DNA of 64,000 bases, from contig JAMFSI010000031.1 of assembly GCA_026225215.1 (NCBI GenBank), positions 19,224-83,223 on the forward strand. The letters are read 5' to 3'. The stretch is from Sphingomonas palustris. GTDB lineage: Bacteria; Pseudomonadota; Alphaproteobacteria; Sphingomonadales; Sphingomonadaceae. Position numbers and translations under genes: made by a program. Numbering within the stretch: position 1 is the stretch's first letter; every line of letters begins with the position of its first letter. Under the pieces are notes generated by a model, which saw nothing but the letters and a program-made list of their open reading frames with translations, did not search any database and was not told where the DNA came from. Shown here in pieces: positions 1-7,740 of the stretch.

Positions 1-350
1 GCCTCATTAGCGTCCCACTCGAGGATACTGCAGGCCCGCAGCACTTCCAGCTTCGATTGCGCCAACGGCTTGCCCTGCTCGAGGGTCGAGACATAAGCGA
101 TCTCATCCGCCCGCTCGCGGATCAGTTGTGCGGCGCGCAGGATGATCTTCGCCCGCTCGCCCGGAGCGACCCGACGCCACTTGGCGAAACCCCGCTCGGC
201 TGCGGCGATGGCGTCGGCGATATCGTCCGGGCCGGCACAGGGCAGCATGCCGAGCACGCTCTGGTCTGCCGGGTTGAGCACTGGAATGCGCCTTGCCGGG
301 CGGCGCCATTCGCCATCGATCAGGAGCGCCAGTTCGGGATAGGCCGTCAT
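1..350 (-). CDS. Aldehyde dehydrogenase, N-terminal part (runs off the left edge)
   Basis: The first 116 residues of an NAD(P)-dependent aldehyde dehydrogenase are present; the catalytic Cys and Glu would lie beyond base 1. Visible family features are the N-terminal 'LLIDGEWRRP' strand, 'NPADQSVLG', the helix 'GFAKWRRVAPGERAKI' and 'STLEQGKPLAQSK', which resemble succinate-semialdehyde and related class I dehydrogenases. The ATG at 350 gives the start expected for the family. The gene points away from the window, so its operon partners are not visible. Oxidation of an aldehyde to a carboxylate is known for the family; the substrate is unknown. Confidence 0.9.
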   Translation of the reverse strand, partial: MTAYPELALLIDGEWRRPARRIPVLNPADQSVLGMLPCAGPDDIADAIAAAERGFAKWRRVAPGERAKIILRAAQLIRERADEIAYVSTLEQGKPLAQSKLEVLRACSILEWDANE

Positions 351-566
351 CGTGTTTCCATTATTCCTGTCGCGGCAAGATGGTCCGCTGCGTCGCCGCC
401 CTTTGCGTCAAACCGGCGTCGGCAGGCAAGGAAAATGATCCGTTTACGCGCGGCAATACGAACGGCGCGCGTAGCCTGATCCGCTCCGCGCCCCGTAACG
501 ATCCCGGCAATTCATTTGCATTTGCTGCGCGCCGCCAAAGTGCGGTGCGCAGCAAATGGATGACAA

Positions 567-3140
567 TCAGCTCCCGAAATAAGCCTTCACGCGGAAGCCG
601 AACATGCGTGGCAGATTGGGATGGCCACCTTCTGCGCCGATCGTGCCGAAAGCCCCATCCGGGAAGAGCAGATGGTGTTCGTTCGTGACGTTGGTCATGA
701 AGAATGACAGATCGAATGGATGACCGAAGACGCCCTTCCAGTCGGCGTTGACATTGAGGTCATTGGTGGCCGGGATTTCATACAGATAGGGCGACGCATC
801 GGGAGAAAGCGCGCGGTTTGCATCGGTATGGGTAAATGTTGCGGCGATCGATACCCGACCGACGCTGCTGTCTACCGGCAGCAGATACGTTCCGGTCAGC
901 GTTACTTTGTTCTTCGGCGAAAGCTCGAGCGGCCCACCGACCTGCGCCGCCGTAGTCAGACTGGAAAAATATTGGGGGACCGTGGGCGGGGCGAATGAGA
1001 TCAACTTGGTGTTGAGATAGGCGTAGCTGACGTCCACTTTGAAGGAGGAAATCGGCGTGATTGAAGCGTCGGCCTCGATGCCCCAAATCCGCGACTTGCC
1101 GGCGTTTACAATCAGTTGCTGCGGAGGCACTTCGTTTACGTAAGCCGGTGCGATGATCGCGTTCACTGAAAGCTGTTGATTGCGGAAGTCGTTGTAAAAC
1201 GCTGCCAAGTCGAAGAAACCGTGCAAGGCACCGCCAAAGGTGGTCTTGGCGCCCACCTCATAAGTATCGACTTTTTCCGGTCCCCATGTCGGGAAACCGA
1301 GGTTGTTGGGGTTGATCCCGCCCTGCCGGTAACCGCGCGACCATTTAGCGTAGACATTGGCATCCGTGTTCAGCTTATACTGGAGATCGACCAGCCAGGT
1401 CGGCTTGCTCGACTTGATTTTCGTCACCAGATAGCATCGAGGGTCAATCGGGCTATTGACGGCTTTTGGTATCGCAGTGACAACTGGGCCGCTCGGAGTC
1501 TGAGTGGTGACAGTTCCATCGTTGAACGCAAGAATGTTCTGACAGGTATAAGCAGGCGCCCCACCCGGTATCGGACTCAGGTTGGTGTCGACATTGATAT
1601 CGTCGTCGGTCATCTTATCGCTGGTGTACCGGGCACCCGCCGTAAAGATAAGATTGTCGGTTATTTTGTAGTCAGCTTGGGCATAAATGCCCTTGTTATT
1701 GAAATAATCTTTTATGCTATAGTTCGACACTGTACCGAAACCGGTCGGATTTGCGCATTGCGCGGCGGCGGCATAGGTGCAATTGGAGAAAATAGCTGCC
1801 GCACCAGAGCTGTAGCCAAGCGGATTACTGAGTTCCAGATAGAGCCCGCCTTGGTACGTTAGGCGGTCATCGCTGGAACGGCCCTGAATCTGAAACTCCT
1901 CGGTAAAGGTCGATTGCGCAGCATTGTAACCCGATCCGCCGGGATCAAGTTGGATCGTCGGAAATGTGAAGGCAGGTTGTCCCACGTAGAGCAGGTTCGG
2001 TGGAGCTTGAAAATTGGTGCCCCATAGACTGAATGATGAGGCTTCACGATATTCGGTATAGGAGATGATGTTCTTGATGGTCAGCGTGTCGGTGGCTTTC
2101 CAAGTCGTGGTATTGATCACTCCCCATTGGCGAATACGCTCATAGGGATGCGTATCCGTGCTTTGCACCGTGTAAAAATTGCCGCCGTTAGCTTTTTGCT
2201 GGGCAATCTGATTACACGCTAGCCCCGCCGTCAAATATGTTAGGCCCGAAAGCGGGTAACCGGGGGTATTTCCTTGATTGCAAACTGTGAGGTTCGGCAC
2301 CACGCCATTGTCGCTTGAATTGCTATAGCTGGCGATCGTGTAGTTTTCGAGGTCGGGCGTCAAATCACCGACGAGGCTGATCCGGCCGGCAAAATAGTTG
2401 GTATTGCCGAATTTGGTTGGTCCGATGCCCGAGACATTGTTGAGATAGCCATCGCGCTGATTCCAATCGAAGGCGCCGCGCACCCGGAAAGTATCGCTTA
2501 GCGGCGCGTTCAACATGCCCTGAACCCGGTGCATGTTATAGTCGCCGACCGACCCTTCTACCGACCCTTCCAGCTTGTCGGTCGGCTTGGCGGGGACCAG
2601 CAGAATTGCACCACCAGTTGTGTTACGACCGAACAGTGTTCCTTGTGGACCCTTGAGTACCTGGATATTCTGGAGGTCAAAAAAGCTGCCGGGGCCTGCG
2701 CCATTGCCCGAGGTGGTACCGGCGTTGGCACGCGGCGCGACAACGTCGGCGAAATAAACCGCGACCGAGGGCGAAGTCTTGCCCTCCTGAGTAAAGCCCC
2801 GGATCGAAAAACTGCTCTTGGTCGGACCGAAATTGGCATTCGACGACAGCGACGGCACATAAATGGCAAGATCGCCGGCGTTATAAATATTGCGCTTGGT
2901 GATCGCGTCCTGACTCAGCACGGTAATCGAGATCGGGACGTCCTGCAGGCGCTCTTCGGTGCGTCGAGCCGTTACGATGATGTCGCTACTGGCCGAAGCA
3001 TCATCGCTATGGGTGTTGGAAGTAGCAGGCGCCGTGGTCGGCACGCTGGCGGCATTCTGCGCCCAGGCGGGCATGGCACTCGTCGTGCCAATGGCGGCAA
3101 CACCTAATAACAGACTCGTCCGGATTGCGTGCGTGATCAT
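567..3140 (-). CDS. TonB-dependent outer-membrane receptor
   Basis: This is an 857-residue outer-membrane receptor that would import a substrate with energy from TonB/ExbBD. A signal peptide ending near residue 28 ('SAMPAWAQ') is followed by a TonB-box-like 'DIIVTARR' and a plug domain with 'VPISITVLS', 'SIRGF' and 'VLKGPQGTLFGRNTTGG'. The rest is a barrel rich in aromatic and Asn/Gly residues. An ATG 15 bases further upstream is possible, but the start at 3140 is preceded by GGAGGAGTGAC and gives a clean signal peptide. The 'GPQGTLFGRNTTGGA' form is typical of the large sphingomonad receptor family linked to xenobiotic, steroid or terpenoid uptake. It is transcribed away from the TauD-like gene across a 386-bp gap. 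The ligand is unknown. Confidence 0.93.
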   Translation of the reverse strand: MITHAIRTSLLLGVAAIGTTSAMPAWAQNAASVPTTAPATSNTHSDDASASSDIIVTARRTEERLQDVPISITVLSQDAITKRNIYNAGDLAIYVPSLSSNANFGPTKSSFSIRGFTQEGKTSPSVAVYFADVVAPRANAGTTSGNGAGPGSFFDLQNIQVLKGPQGTLFGRNTTGGAILLVPAKPTDKLEGSVEGSVGDYNMHRVQGMLNAPLSDTFRVRGAFDWNQRDGYLNNVSGIGPTKFGNTNYFAGRISLVGDLTPDLENYTIASYSNSSDNGVVPNLTVCNQGNTPGYPLSGLTYLTAGLACNQIAQQKANGGNFYTVQSTDTHPYERIRQWGVINTTTWKATDTLTIKNIISYTEYREASSFSLWGTNFQAPPNLLYVGQPAFTFPTIQLDPGGSGYNAAQSTFTEEFQIQGRSSDDRLTYQGGLYLELSNPLGYSSGAAAIFSNCTYAAAAQCANPTGFGTVSNYSIKDYFNNKGIYAQADYKITDNLIFTAGARYTSDKMTDDDINVDTNLSPIPGGAPAYTCQNILAFNDGTVTTQTPSGPVVTAIPKAVNSPIDPRCYLVTKIKSSKPTWLVDLQYKLNTDANVYAKWSRGYRQGGINPNNLGFPTWGPEKVDTYEVGAKTTFGGALHGFFDLAAFYNDFRNQQLSVNAIIAPAYVNEVPPQQLIVNAGKSRIWGIEADASITPISSFKVDVSYAYLNTKLISFAPPTVPQYFSSLTTAAQVGGPLELSPKNKVTLTGTYLLPVDSSVGRVSIAATFTHTDANRALSPDASPYLYEIPATNDLNVNADWKGVFGHPFDLSFFMTNVTNEHHLLFPDGAFGTIGAEGGHPNLPRMFGFRVKAYFGS

Positions 3141-3526
3141 GTCACTCCTCCCCATTTAGTCAAACTCCGCGGCTTGACTTGAGTCGAAGCTCACAGATTT
3201 TTGCGATCGATGCAATATAAATTACCATCTGATTTTAAAGCTAAAGGAGGTTAGCAATGCGCGAACGGGATTGCGCACAGGAATTGTTATGGCGAGCCAA
3301 ACAATTGAAAGAGAGGTAATTCCCATAAATGGGTGGCTTCATGGGAAGCTGAATTTTTTGCACTGCAATATTGGGGTGCTCGTAACTGGCCCTGTCTTGC
3401 AAACGAAGAGTCGCGAGCTTTGCAGCCTGAGATCAACGCGGTGGCGTTTCTGGACAATATTGCGAAGTCGGGGCTGGAGTTTGGCGGGCCCAGCATGATA
3501 GTGACGCCTCAAAGCGTGGAGAGCGA
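3141..3526. other. Intergenic gap with possible divergent promoters and one small ORF
   Basis: This stretch separates the minus-strand TonB receptor from the plus-strand TauD-like gene. Its first half (about 3160-3330) is AT-richer than its surroundings and should hold both promoters; no convincing -35/-10 pair could be fixed by eye. A short ORF at 3333-3530 lies in the second half and is listed separately. Confidence 0.4.
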
Positions 3527-3530
3527 ATGA
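3333..3530 (+). CDS. Small unknown ORF overlapping the TauD-like start
   Basis: A GTG-started ORF of 65 residues ends in a TGA that overlaps the ATG of the following dioxygenase (ATGA), the arrangement of translationally coupled genes. The protein is Trp/Glu rich ('ASWEAEFFALQYWGARNWP') and matches no family I recognise. An in-frame stop lies at 3306-3308, so it cannot extend much further upstream, and no strong ribosome site precedes the GTG. It may be a leader or coupling peptide, the 3' remnant of a decayed gene, or chance. Confidence 0.25.
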   Translation: MASWEAEFFALQYWGARNWPCLANEESRALQPEINAVAFLDNIAKSGLEFGGPSMIVTPQSVESE

Positions 3531-4363
3531 TGGATTGGCACCAGGAACAGGGCCTGCGCTGGCGCCCATTGCGCCCTTTTGGCGTGGAGATCGATCATGA
3601 TCTTAGCGCGCCACTGCCAGCCGCGGCTGCCGCACGCTTTGTCACCCTGTTCAGCGAGCATGGCCTGATCGTCGCGCGAGGACAGTCGCTCGATCGCGAT
3701 CAGCACAATGCCCTGGTCGCTCTGCTGGGGCCGATCGTGGCGCATCGCGATGGCGAAGCGGGCTATATCCAGAGCAACGGAGCGGATGGCGCGGAGGGCT
3801 CGGAACTCGCTTTCCATGCCGATGCCGCTTATACCGAGACGCCGTTCGAGGCCTTGTCGCTTCATGCTGTCGATGTCGTCGATGGAGCATCCTCAACGCG
3901 CTTCATCGATGCCCAGGATGGCTTGACGCGCCTGCCCGAGGAATGGCGCGCGGTCTTGGCGGCGCATGACGCCGAGATGGTGTCGGGCGCGCTCGATCGG
4001 CTCGGCGGGCGCAGCTGCGATGTCCCGGAACTCAAGGCTGCCCCTCAGCGCCGCGAATTGCCGGCGATCCGGGTCAATCGCCGCAATGGTCGGCTTTATG
4101 TCGCGGTCAGCGCGATGCATACCGCCGGGCTCGCGGGATTGAACTGGGCGGAAGGCAACGCGGTCTTGAATGCTGTGTTCGACGAGATTTATGCGCCCGA
4201 TCGAATCTATGAGCATATCTGGCACAATGGTGATCTGGTGATCTGGGACAATGTCGCTTGCCAGCATGCGCGCGGCAATCTGACCGGCGCCGGGCGCCGC
4301 ATTCTGCAACGGGTGATCGTCGGCCCGCACGCGCATGCCACGCCGCACGTCAAGGCGGCGTGA
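3527..4363 (+). CDS. TauD/TfdA-family Fe(II)/2-oxoglutarate dioxygenase
   Basis: This 278-residue member of the taurine/2,4-D dioxygenase superfamily hydroxylates a small organic substrate using 2-oxoglutarate, O2 and Fe(II). The metal triad is visible: the HxD motif 'FHADAAY' (H97, D99) and the distal His in 'VACQHARGN' (H247). Arginines R257/R258 follow at the 2-oxoglutarate-binding position. The length matches the family. It starts MMDW; the second Met is an alternative. It follows a TonB receptor divergently, a pairing that suggests substrate import followed by oxygenation. The substrate (sulfonate, aryloxy acid, sulfate ester or other) cannot be decided. Confidence 0.85.
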   Translation: MMDWHQEQGLRWRPLRPFGVEIDHDLSAPLPAAAAARFVTLFSEHGLIVARGQSLDRDQHNALVALLGPIVAHRDGEAGYIQSNGADGAEGSELAFHADAAYTETPFEALSLHAVDVVDGASSTRFIDAQDGLTRLPEEWRAVLAAHDAEMVSGALDRLGGRSCDVPELKAAPQRRELPAIRVNRRNGRLYVAVSAMHTAGLAGLNWAEGNAVLNAVFDEIYAPDRIYEHIWHNGDLVIWDNVACQHARGNLTGAGRRILQRVIVGPHAHATPHVKAA

Positions 4364-4475
4364 AGGCAGCAGCCGGCGCAGGAAATCTGGCATCGGCGCT
4401 GATTGCTGCCGGACCCATTGCCGAGCCGGCACGTTACAATAGGATCACGCACCGAAGCGGGGGGCAGCACGCAAT

Positions 4476-5060
4476 ATGGCGCTGGAAACGATGGCTGGCT
4501 GGATCGCGCCGATCGCGACCATGGTTGCGGCAATGATGACCGCCGCCAATTACAACGCGCGGGTCACCGGTTGGGGCTTTGTCGTCTTCACCGCAGGCGC
4601 GATCTGTTGGGCGATCGTCGGCAGCATGACGGGGCAGACCAACCTCTTGGCAACCAACGGCTTTCTGGCGTTCGTCGATCTGGTTGGCGTATGGCGCTGG
4701 CTGGGCAAACAGCAAACATATGAAAAGGGCGGCAAGTCGGCTGAAGTCAGAAGCCGCCGTTCGTCCTCGCCAACGCTGTTTACTGCCACCAGTATTGCCG
4801 GGATGCCGGTAAGAGACCAGCACGGCAAACCCTATGGCAAGGCCGTGGAAGCGCTGGTCGAATGCGAGACGGGTCGGATCAGCTATATCGTCATCGCCAC
4901 CGGCGGGGTTGCCGGGATCGAGGAACAGTTGCGCGCTGTCCCCCGCGATGAAATGGTGTTCGGCTGCGATTATCTGACGCTGGGCCTCAGTTCGGCGCGA
5001 TACGAAGCCTTGCCCGTGCTGGCGAAGGGCGCATGGCCCGATGAAGACGATTTGAGCTAA
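4476..5060 (+). CDS. Membrane-anchored PRC-barrel domain protein
   Basis: This is a 194-residue protein. Residues 1-75 form two or three hydrophobic helices ('APIATMVAAMMTAANYN', 'GWGFVVFTAGAICWAIVGS', 'LLATNGFLAFVDLVGVWRWL'). A basic linker ('EVRSRRSSS') leads to a PRC-barrel-like domain (about 90-185) with 'SIAGMPVRDQHGKPYGKA' and 'GRISYIVIATGGVAGI'. PRC barrels are small beta-barrel adaptor domains found in the photosynthetic reaction centre H subunit and in RimM; this role is likely structural or sensory at the membrane. The stop overlaps the convergent AlkB-like stop by 4 bases. Exact function unknown. Confidence 0.75.
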   Translation: MALETMAGWIAPIATMVAAMMTAANYNARVTGWGFVVFTAGAICWAIVGSMTGQTNLLATNGFLAFVDLVGVWRWLGKQQTYEKGGKSAEVRSRRSSSPTLFTATSIAGMPVRDQHGKPYGKAVEALVECETGRISYIVIATGGVAGIEEQLRAVPRDEMVFGCDYLTLGLSSARYEALPVLAKGAWPDEDDLS

Positions 5061-5656
5061 CCGGCTCGGCTCTGCCTTCCCCCCGCGTCCGAAAAGCTGC
5101 GGAAGGTGATCGAGTGGCGTGCTTCGCTCACTTCGGCGATGCTGTGTTCCCAGTCATGACGCACCTCGCCGGAGAGACGATAAATGCCGCGCGACCCAAG
5201 CGGCACGGTGGCGCGCTGCCATTGCTCCTTCTGCCCCTGCCCCTGACCACGTCGCCGTCGAAACCGCATCGCTGCTGGCGCGCCCAGTGAAATCCCGACG
5301 ACATCCTCGTAAATCGGCCGATCGCGATGCCAACCGATTCCTGCCCCGGCGTCGTAGCGGGTCACCAGCGCCTGGATCATCTCTTCCGGCGCCAGACCGG
5401 CGAAACTCGCCGCCCGGTCGCGAAGGTCGAGGAGCCAATCCGGTAGCGGTTCGGCCCGGCTGAGTGCCCCGCTCTGGAAATCATAGCTCCAGCCAAAGCC
5501 CCGCGTCAGTCGCTTGCCGGTCCATTGGTGAAAGCGGAACGGGCTTAAATCGAGCGTGTCGATCGCGGCGATCAGCACTCTCTCCTCGGCGGCGTCGAGA
5601 AAATCGCCTGTCGTTGCCAGACCCGGAATGAGAGGAATATCGAACAGGTCAATCAT
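5057..5656 (-). CDS. AlkB-like 2-oxoglutarate/Fe(II) dioxygenase
   Basis: A 199-residue AlkB-family protein, likely an oxidative demethylase of alkylated nucleic-acid bases. The active site is complete: 'GWHRDRP' supplies H110 and D112, 'DWEHSI' supplies the distal H171, and 'RHSITFR' (R180-R186) is the conserved RxxxxxR 2-oxoglutarate-binding motif. The core 'YDAGAGIGWH' and 'ISLGAPAAMRFRR' agree with the compact AlkB type common in alphaproteobacteria. It stands alone between convergent and divergent neighbours, with no adjacent ada-type regulator. DNA or RNA substrate preference is not readable from sequence. Confidence 0.88.
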   Translation of the reverse strand: MIDLFDIPLIPGLATTGDFLDAAEERVLIAAIDTLDLSPFRFHQWTGKRLTRGFGWSYDFQSGALSRAEPLPDWLLDLRDRAASFAGLAPEEMIQALVTRYDAGAGIGWHRDRPIYEDVVGISLGAPAAMRFRRRRGQGQGQKEQWQRATVPLGSRGIYRLSGEVRHDWEHSIAEVSEARHSITFRSFSDAGGRQSRAG

Positions 5657-5815
5657 GGTCCCGGGACTTCGCGCTCGCCACTTATGTTCTTTATATGTTC
5701 CGATTTAAGCGCGATGTAAAGAGGCGATATGAGACAGGGGTTGCCATATCGTCCGCCATGACCGAAACTCCAGGTGGGTCAGCGGGCGCTGGCTGACAGG
5801 GAAAAGAGCTTATCC

Positions 5816-6610
5816 ATGAGTACATATCTGGCTTTGTTCCGGGAAAATTATCACGGGCTTCTGTCGCTTTACGCCGGTCTCGGGATCATTGCGGCGAATG
5901 GCATCGCCTGGCTGCTGGCGTCGCTGGTGCCGACGCTCAAGGCGGCGCGGCAGATCAATACCGCAACCTTCCGCGAAAAGATGCAGCGCCCCAATTATGC
6001 GGCCAACCAGGCCTGGAACAACAAATGGGCGCTGCTGCATCTGGGGGTGATCTTCGGCCTGATCCTGCCGTTTTGCCTGACGACGGCCGCGCAGCCATGG
6101 TGGCGGATGCCGCTCGATATCGTCGTGATCCTGATGTTCTACGATTTCTTCTATTATTTGACGCATCGCTTTCTGTTTCACGACAGTGGTTCGCTGAAGG
6201 GCCCGCTGATGTGGATGCATGCGGTGCATCATCGCCAGCATAATCCCTGCCGCAAGGATTCGAGCTATATCCATCCGCTGGAAGTGGCGATCGGCCTGGG
6301 CCTCTATATCGCCAGCATCTTCGTGTTGTCGCGGTTGATGGGGCCCTTCCCGGTGCTGACGATCGTGATCACCTGGTTTGCCTTCACCGAGATCAATCTG
6401 CACAATCACGATCTGTGGGAAGCCGATCGCTTTCCCTTCCGCTATCTCAACACCATGTCGAAAATGCATCATCACCATCACGCCAAATTCACCGGCGGAA
6501 ATTACGCAACGATCTCGCTGCTCTATGACTGGATGTTCGGCACGCTCGACCATGGCGAACCGCGCCGGACGGCGGCAAGGGCGCAGGCGGAAACCCAATC
6601 GGCGATGTAG
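5816..6610 (+). CDS. Sterol desaturase / fatty acid hydroxylase family protein
   Basis: This 264-residue integral membrane di-iron enzyme has several hydrophobic segments (about 15-40, 75-100, 110-130, 175-200). Its histidine clusters are 'HRFLFH', 'HAVHHRQH' and 'MHHHHHAKF'. These are the metal ligands of the fatty acid hydroxylase superfamily, which introduces hydroxyl groups or double bonds into lipids, carotenoids or sterols. The ATG at 5816 is chosen because GGGAAAAGAG precedes it and the hydrophobic N-terminus starts there; an in-frame GTG at 5774 is the alternative. The GNAT gene follows after 5 bases, so the two may be co-transcribed. Lipid substrate unknown. Confidence 0.85.
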   Translation: MSTYLALFRENYHGLLSLYAGLGIIAANGIAWLLASLVPTLKAARQINTATFREKMQRPNYAANQAWNNKWALLHLGVIFGLILPFCLTTAAQPWWRMPLDIVVILMFYDFFYYLTHRFLFHDSGSLKGPLMWMHAVHHRQHNPCRKDSSYIHPLEVAIGLGLYIASIFVLSRLMGPFPVLTIVITWFAFTEINLHNHDLWEADRFPFRYLNTMSKMHHHHHAKFTGGNYATISLLYDWMFGTLDHGEPRRTAARAQAETQSAM

Positions 6611-6615
6611 CCCCA

Positions 6616-7140
6616 GTGATTATCCGTGCCGCTCACGCTCAGGATGCCGAGGCAATCGCCGCCATTTACGCCCACCATGTGCGGCACGGCACCGCAACCT
6701 TCGACACCGCGCCGCGCACGCTGCCACAGACCAGCGCGCTTATCGCCGAATGCACGGCGCGGGGCTGGCCATTTCTGGTCGCGGAGAACGACGGGTTCAC
6801 GCTGGGCTACGCTTATACCGCGCAATACCGCGATCGCGCGGGCTATGCCTTCGCCTGCGAGGATTCGATCTACCTCCACCCCGACCATCTCGGCCAGGGC
6901 ATCGGCAAAGCCTTGCTCGCCGCCTTGCTTCCCGCCGCTGCCGCTGCCGGCTTCCGTCAGATGATCGCGGTGATCGGGGGCGATGAAGCAGCATCGGTTG
7001 CGCTCCATGCGCGCCAAGGCTTTCGCCATGCCGGCAAGATGCAATCGCTGGGGCGCAAATTCGGGCGCTGGATCGACGTGATCACCATGCAGGTCGCGCT
7101 GGGAACCGGCGACAGCGAGGCGCCGCTGCGCGAGCCCTGA
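6616..7140 (+). CDS. GNAT N-acetyltransferase, phosphinothricin-acetyltransferase-like
   Basis: A 174-residue GNAT enzyme transferring acetyl from acetyl-CoA to an amine. It opens with the typical 'IIRAAHAQDAEAIAAIYAHHV' type strand-helix. It carries the acetyl-CoA pyrophosphate loop 'LGQGIGKAL' (about 95-103) and the C-terminal 'HARQGFRHAGKM' and 'GRWIDVITMQ' typical of the Pat/Bar/MddA group. The start is GTG, five bases after the desaturase stop. Members of this group acetylate phosphinothricin, methionine sulfoximine or other amino-acid analogues; which one applies here is unknown. Confidence 0.87.
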   Translation: MIIRAAHAQDAEAIAAIYAHHVRHGTATFDTAPRTLPQTSALIAECTARGWPFLVAENDGFTLGYAYTAQYRDRAGYAFACEDSIYLHPDHLGQGIGKALLAALLPAAAAAGFRQMIAVIGGDEAASVALHARQGFRHAGKMQSLGRKFGRWIDVITMQVALGTGDSEAPLREP

Positions 7141-7158
7141 TACCGAGACGCGCTAACC

Positions 7159-7617
7159 TTATCGCACGCTCGGATAAGGAACGGCCTCGCCCTTGCCGGA
7201 CACGATCAGCAGGCTGCACGGTAAATTGTTGAGCAGGCCAATGCCGACCGATCCTTCGAACCAGCGCGCGATCACACCCTTACCTCTATGGCCAACGATG
7301 ATCAGATCGGGAGCGGTCGTCCGAACATAAGCGATGATCTCGGCAGCCGGATCGCCTTCGCGAATGGCGTACAACGCGTTTATTCCCTGCGCCTGTAATT
7401 CATGGACGATGGCATCAAGATCGGGCTGCAGCCGGTTGCGGACCATCCCCCAGACATCGGCGCCAAACCCCTCGGCCAGCGCGCTGAACCCGGTGGTCAC
7501 GACTACACCGAGCAAGTGCAATTCGGCATTGCTCAAACGGGCAAGGTCGGCGCCTTGCCGCAAGGCGACGGCGCCGGCGGTCGAACCGTCATAGGCCAGC
7601 AGGATTTTCTTGAACAC
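7159..7617 (-). CDS. Universal stress protein (UspA family)
   Basis: A 152-residue single-domain Usp protein, expected to be a cytosolic dimer induced under stress. It begins 'MFKKILLAYDGS', the usual first strand with the nucleotide-contacting Asp. It ends with the ATP-binding signature G-2x-G-9x-G-S in 'GHRGKGVIARWFEGSVG' (about 122-138), so the ATP-binding subtype is likely. It sits alone, convergent with the acetyltransferase and downstream of nothing on its own strand. Its physiological role is not shown by context. Confidence 0.93.
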   Translation of the reverse strand: MFKKILLAYDGSTAGAVALRQGADLARLSNAELHLLGVVVTTGFSALAEGFGADVWGMVRNRLQPDLDAIVHELQAQGINALYAIREGDPAAEIIAYVRTTAPDLIIVGHRGKGVIARWFEGSVGIGLLNNLPCSLLIVSGKGEAVPYPSVR

Positions 7618-7740
7618 GCGCGCTCCTTTTCCGGGGATTCAGCCCTTCGATCCTGAGCCGCCTCAACGATGCCACAAGCGCTCCACTAAAATTCGGCGCC
7701 CGGTTCGGCTTCCCATGAGCAAAAGTTACCGCTTGTCCCG

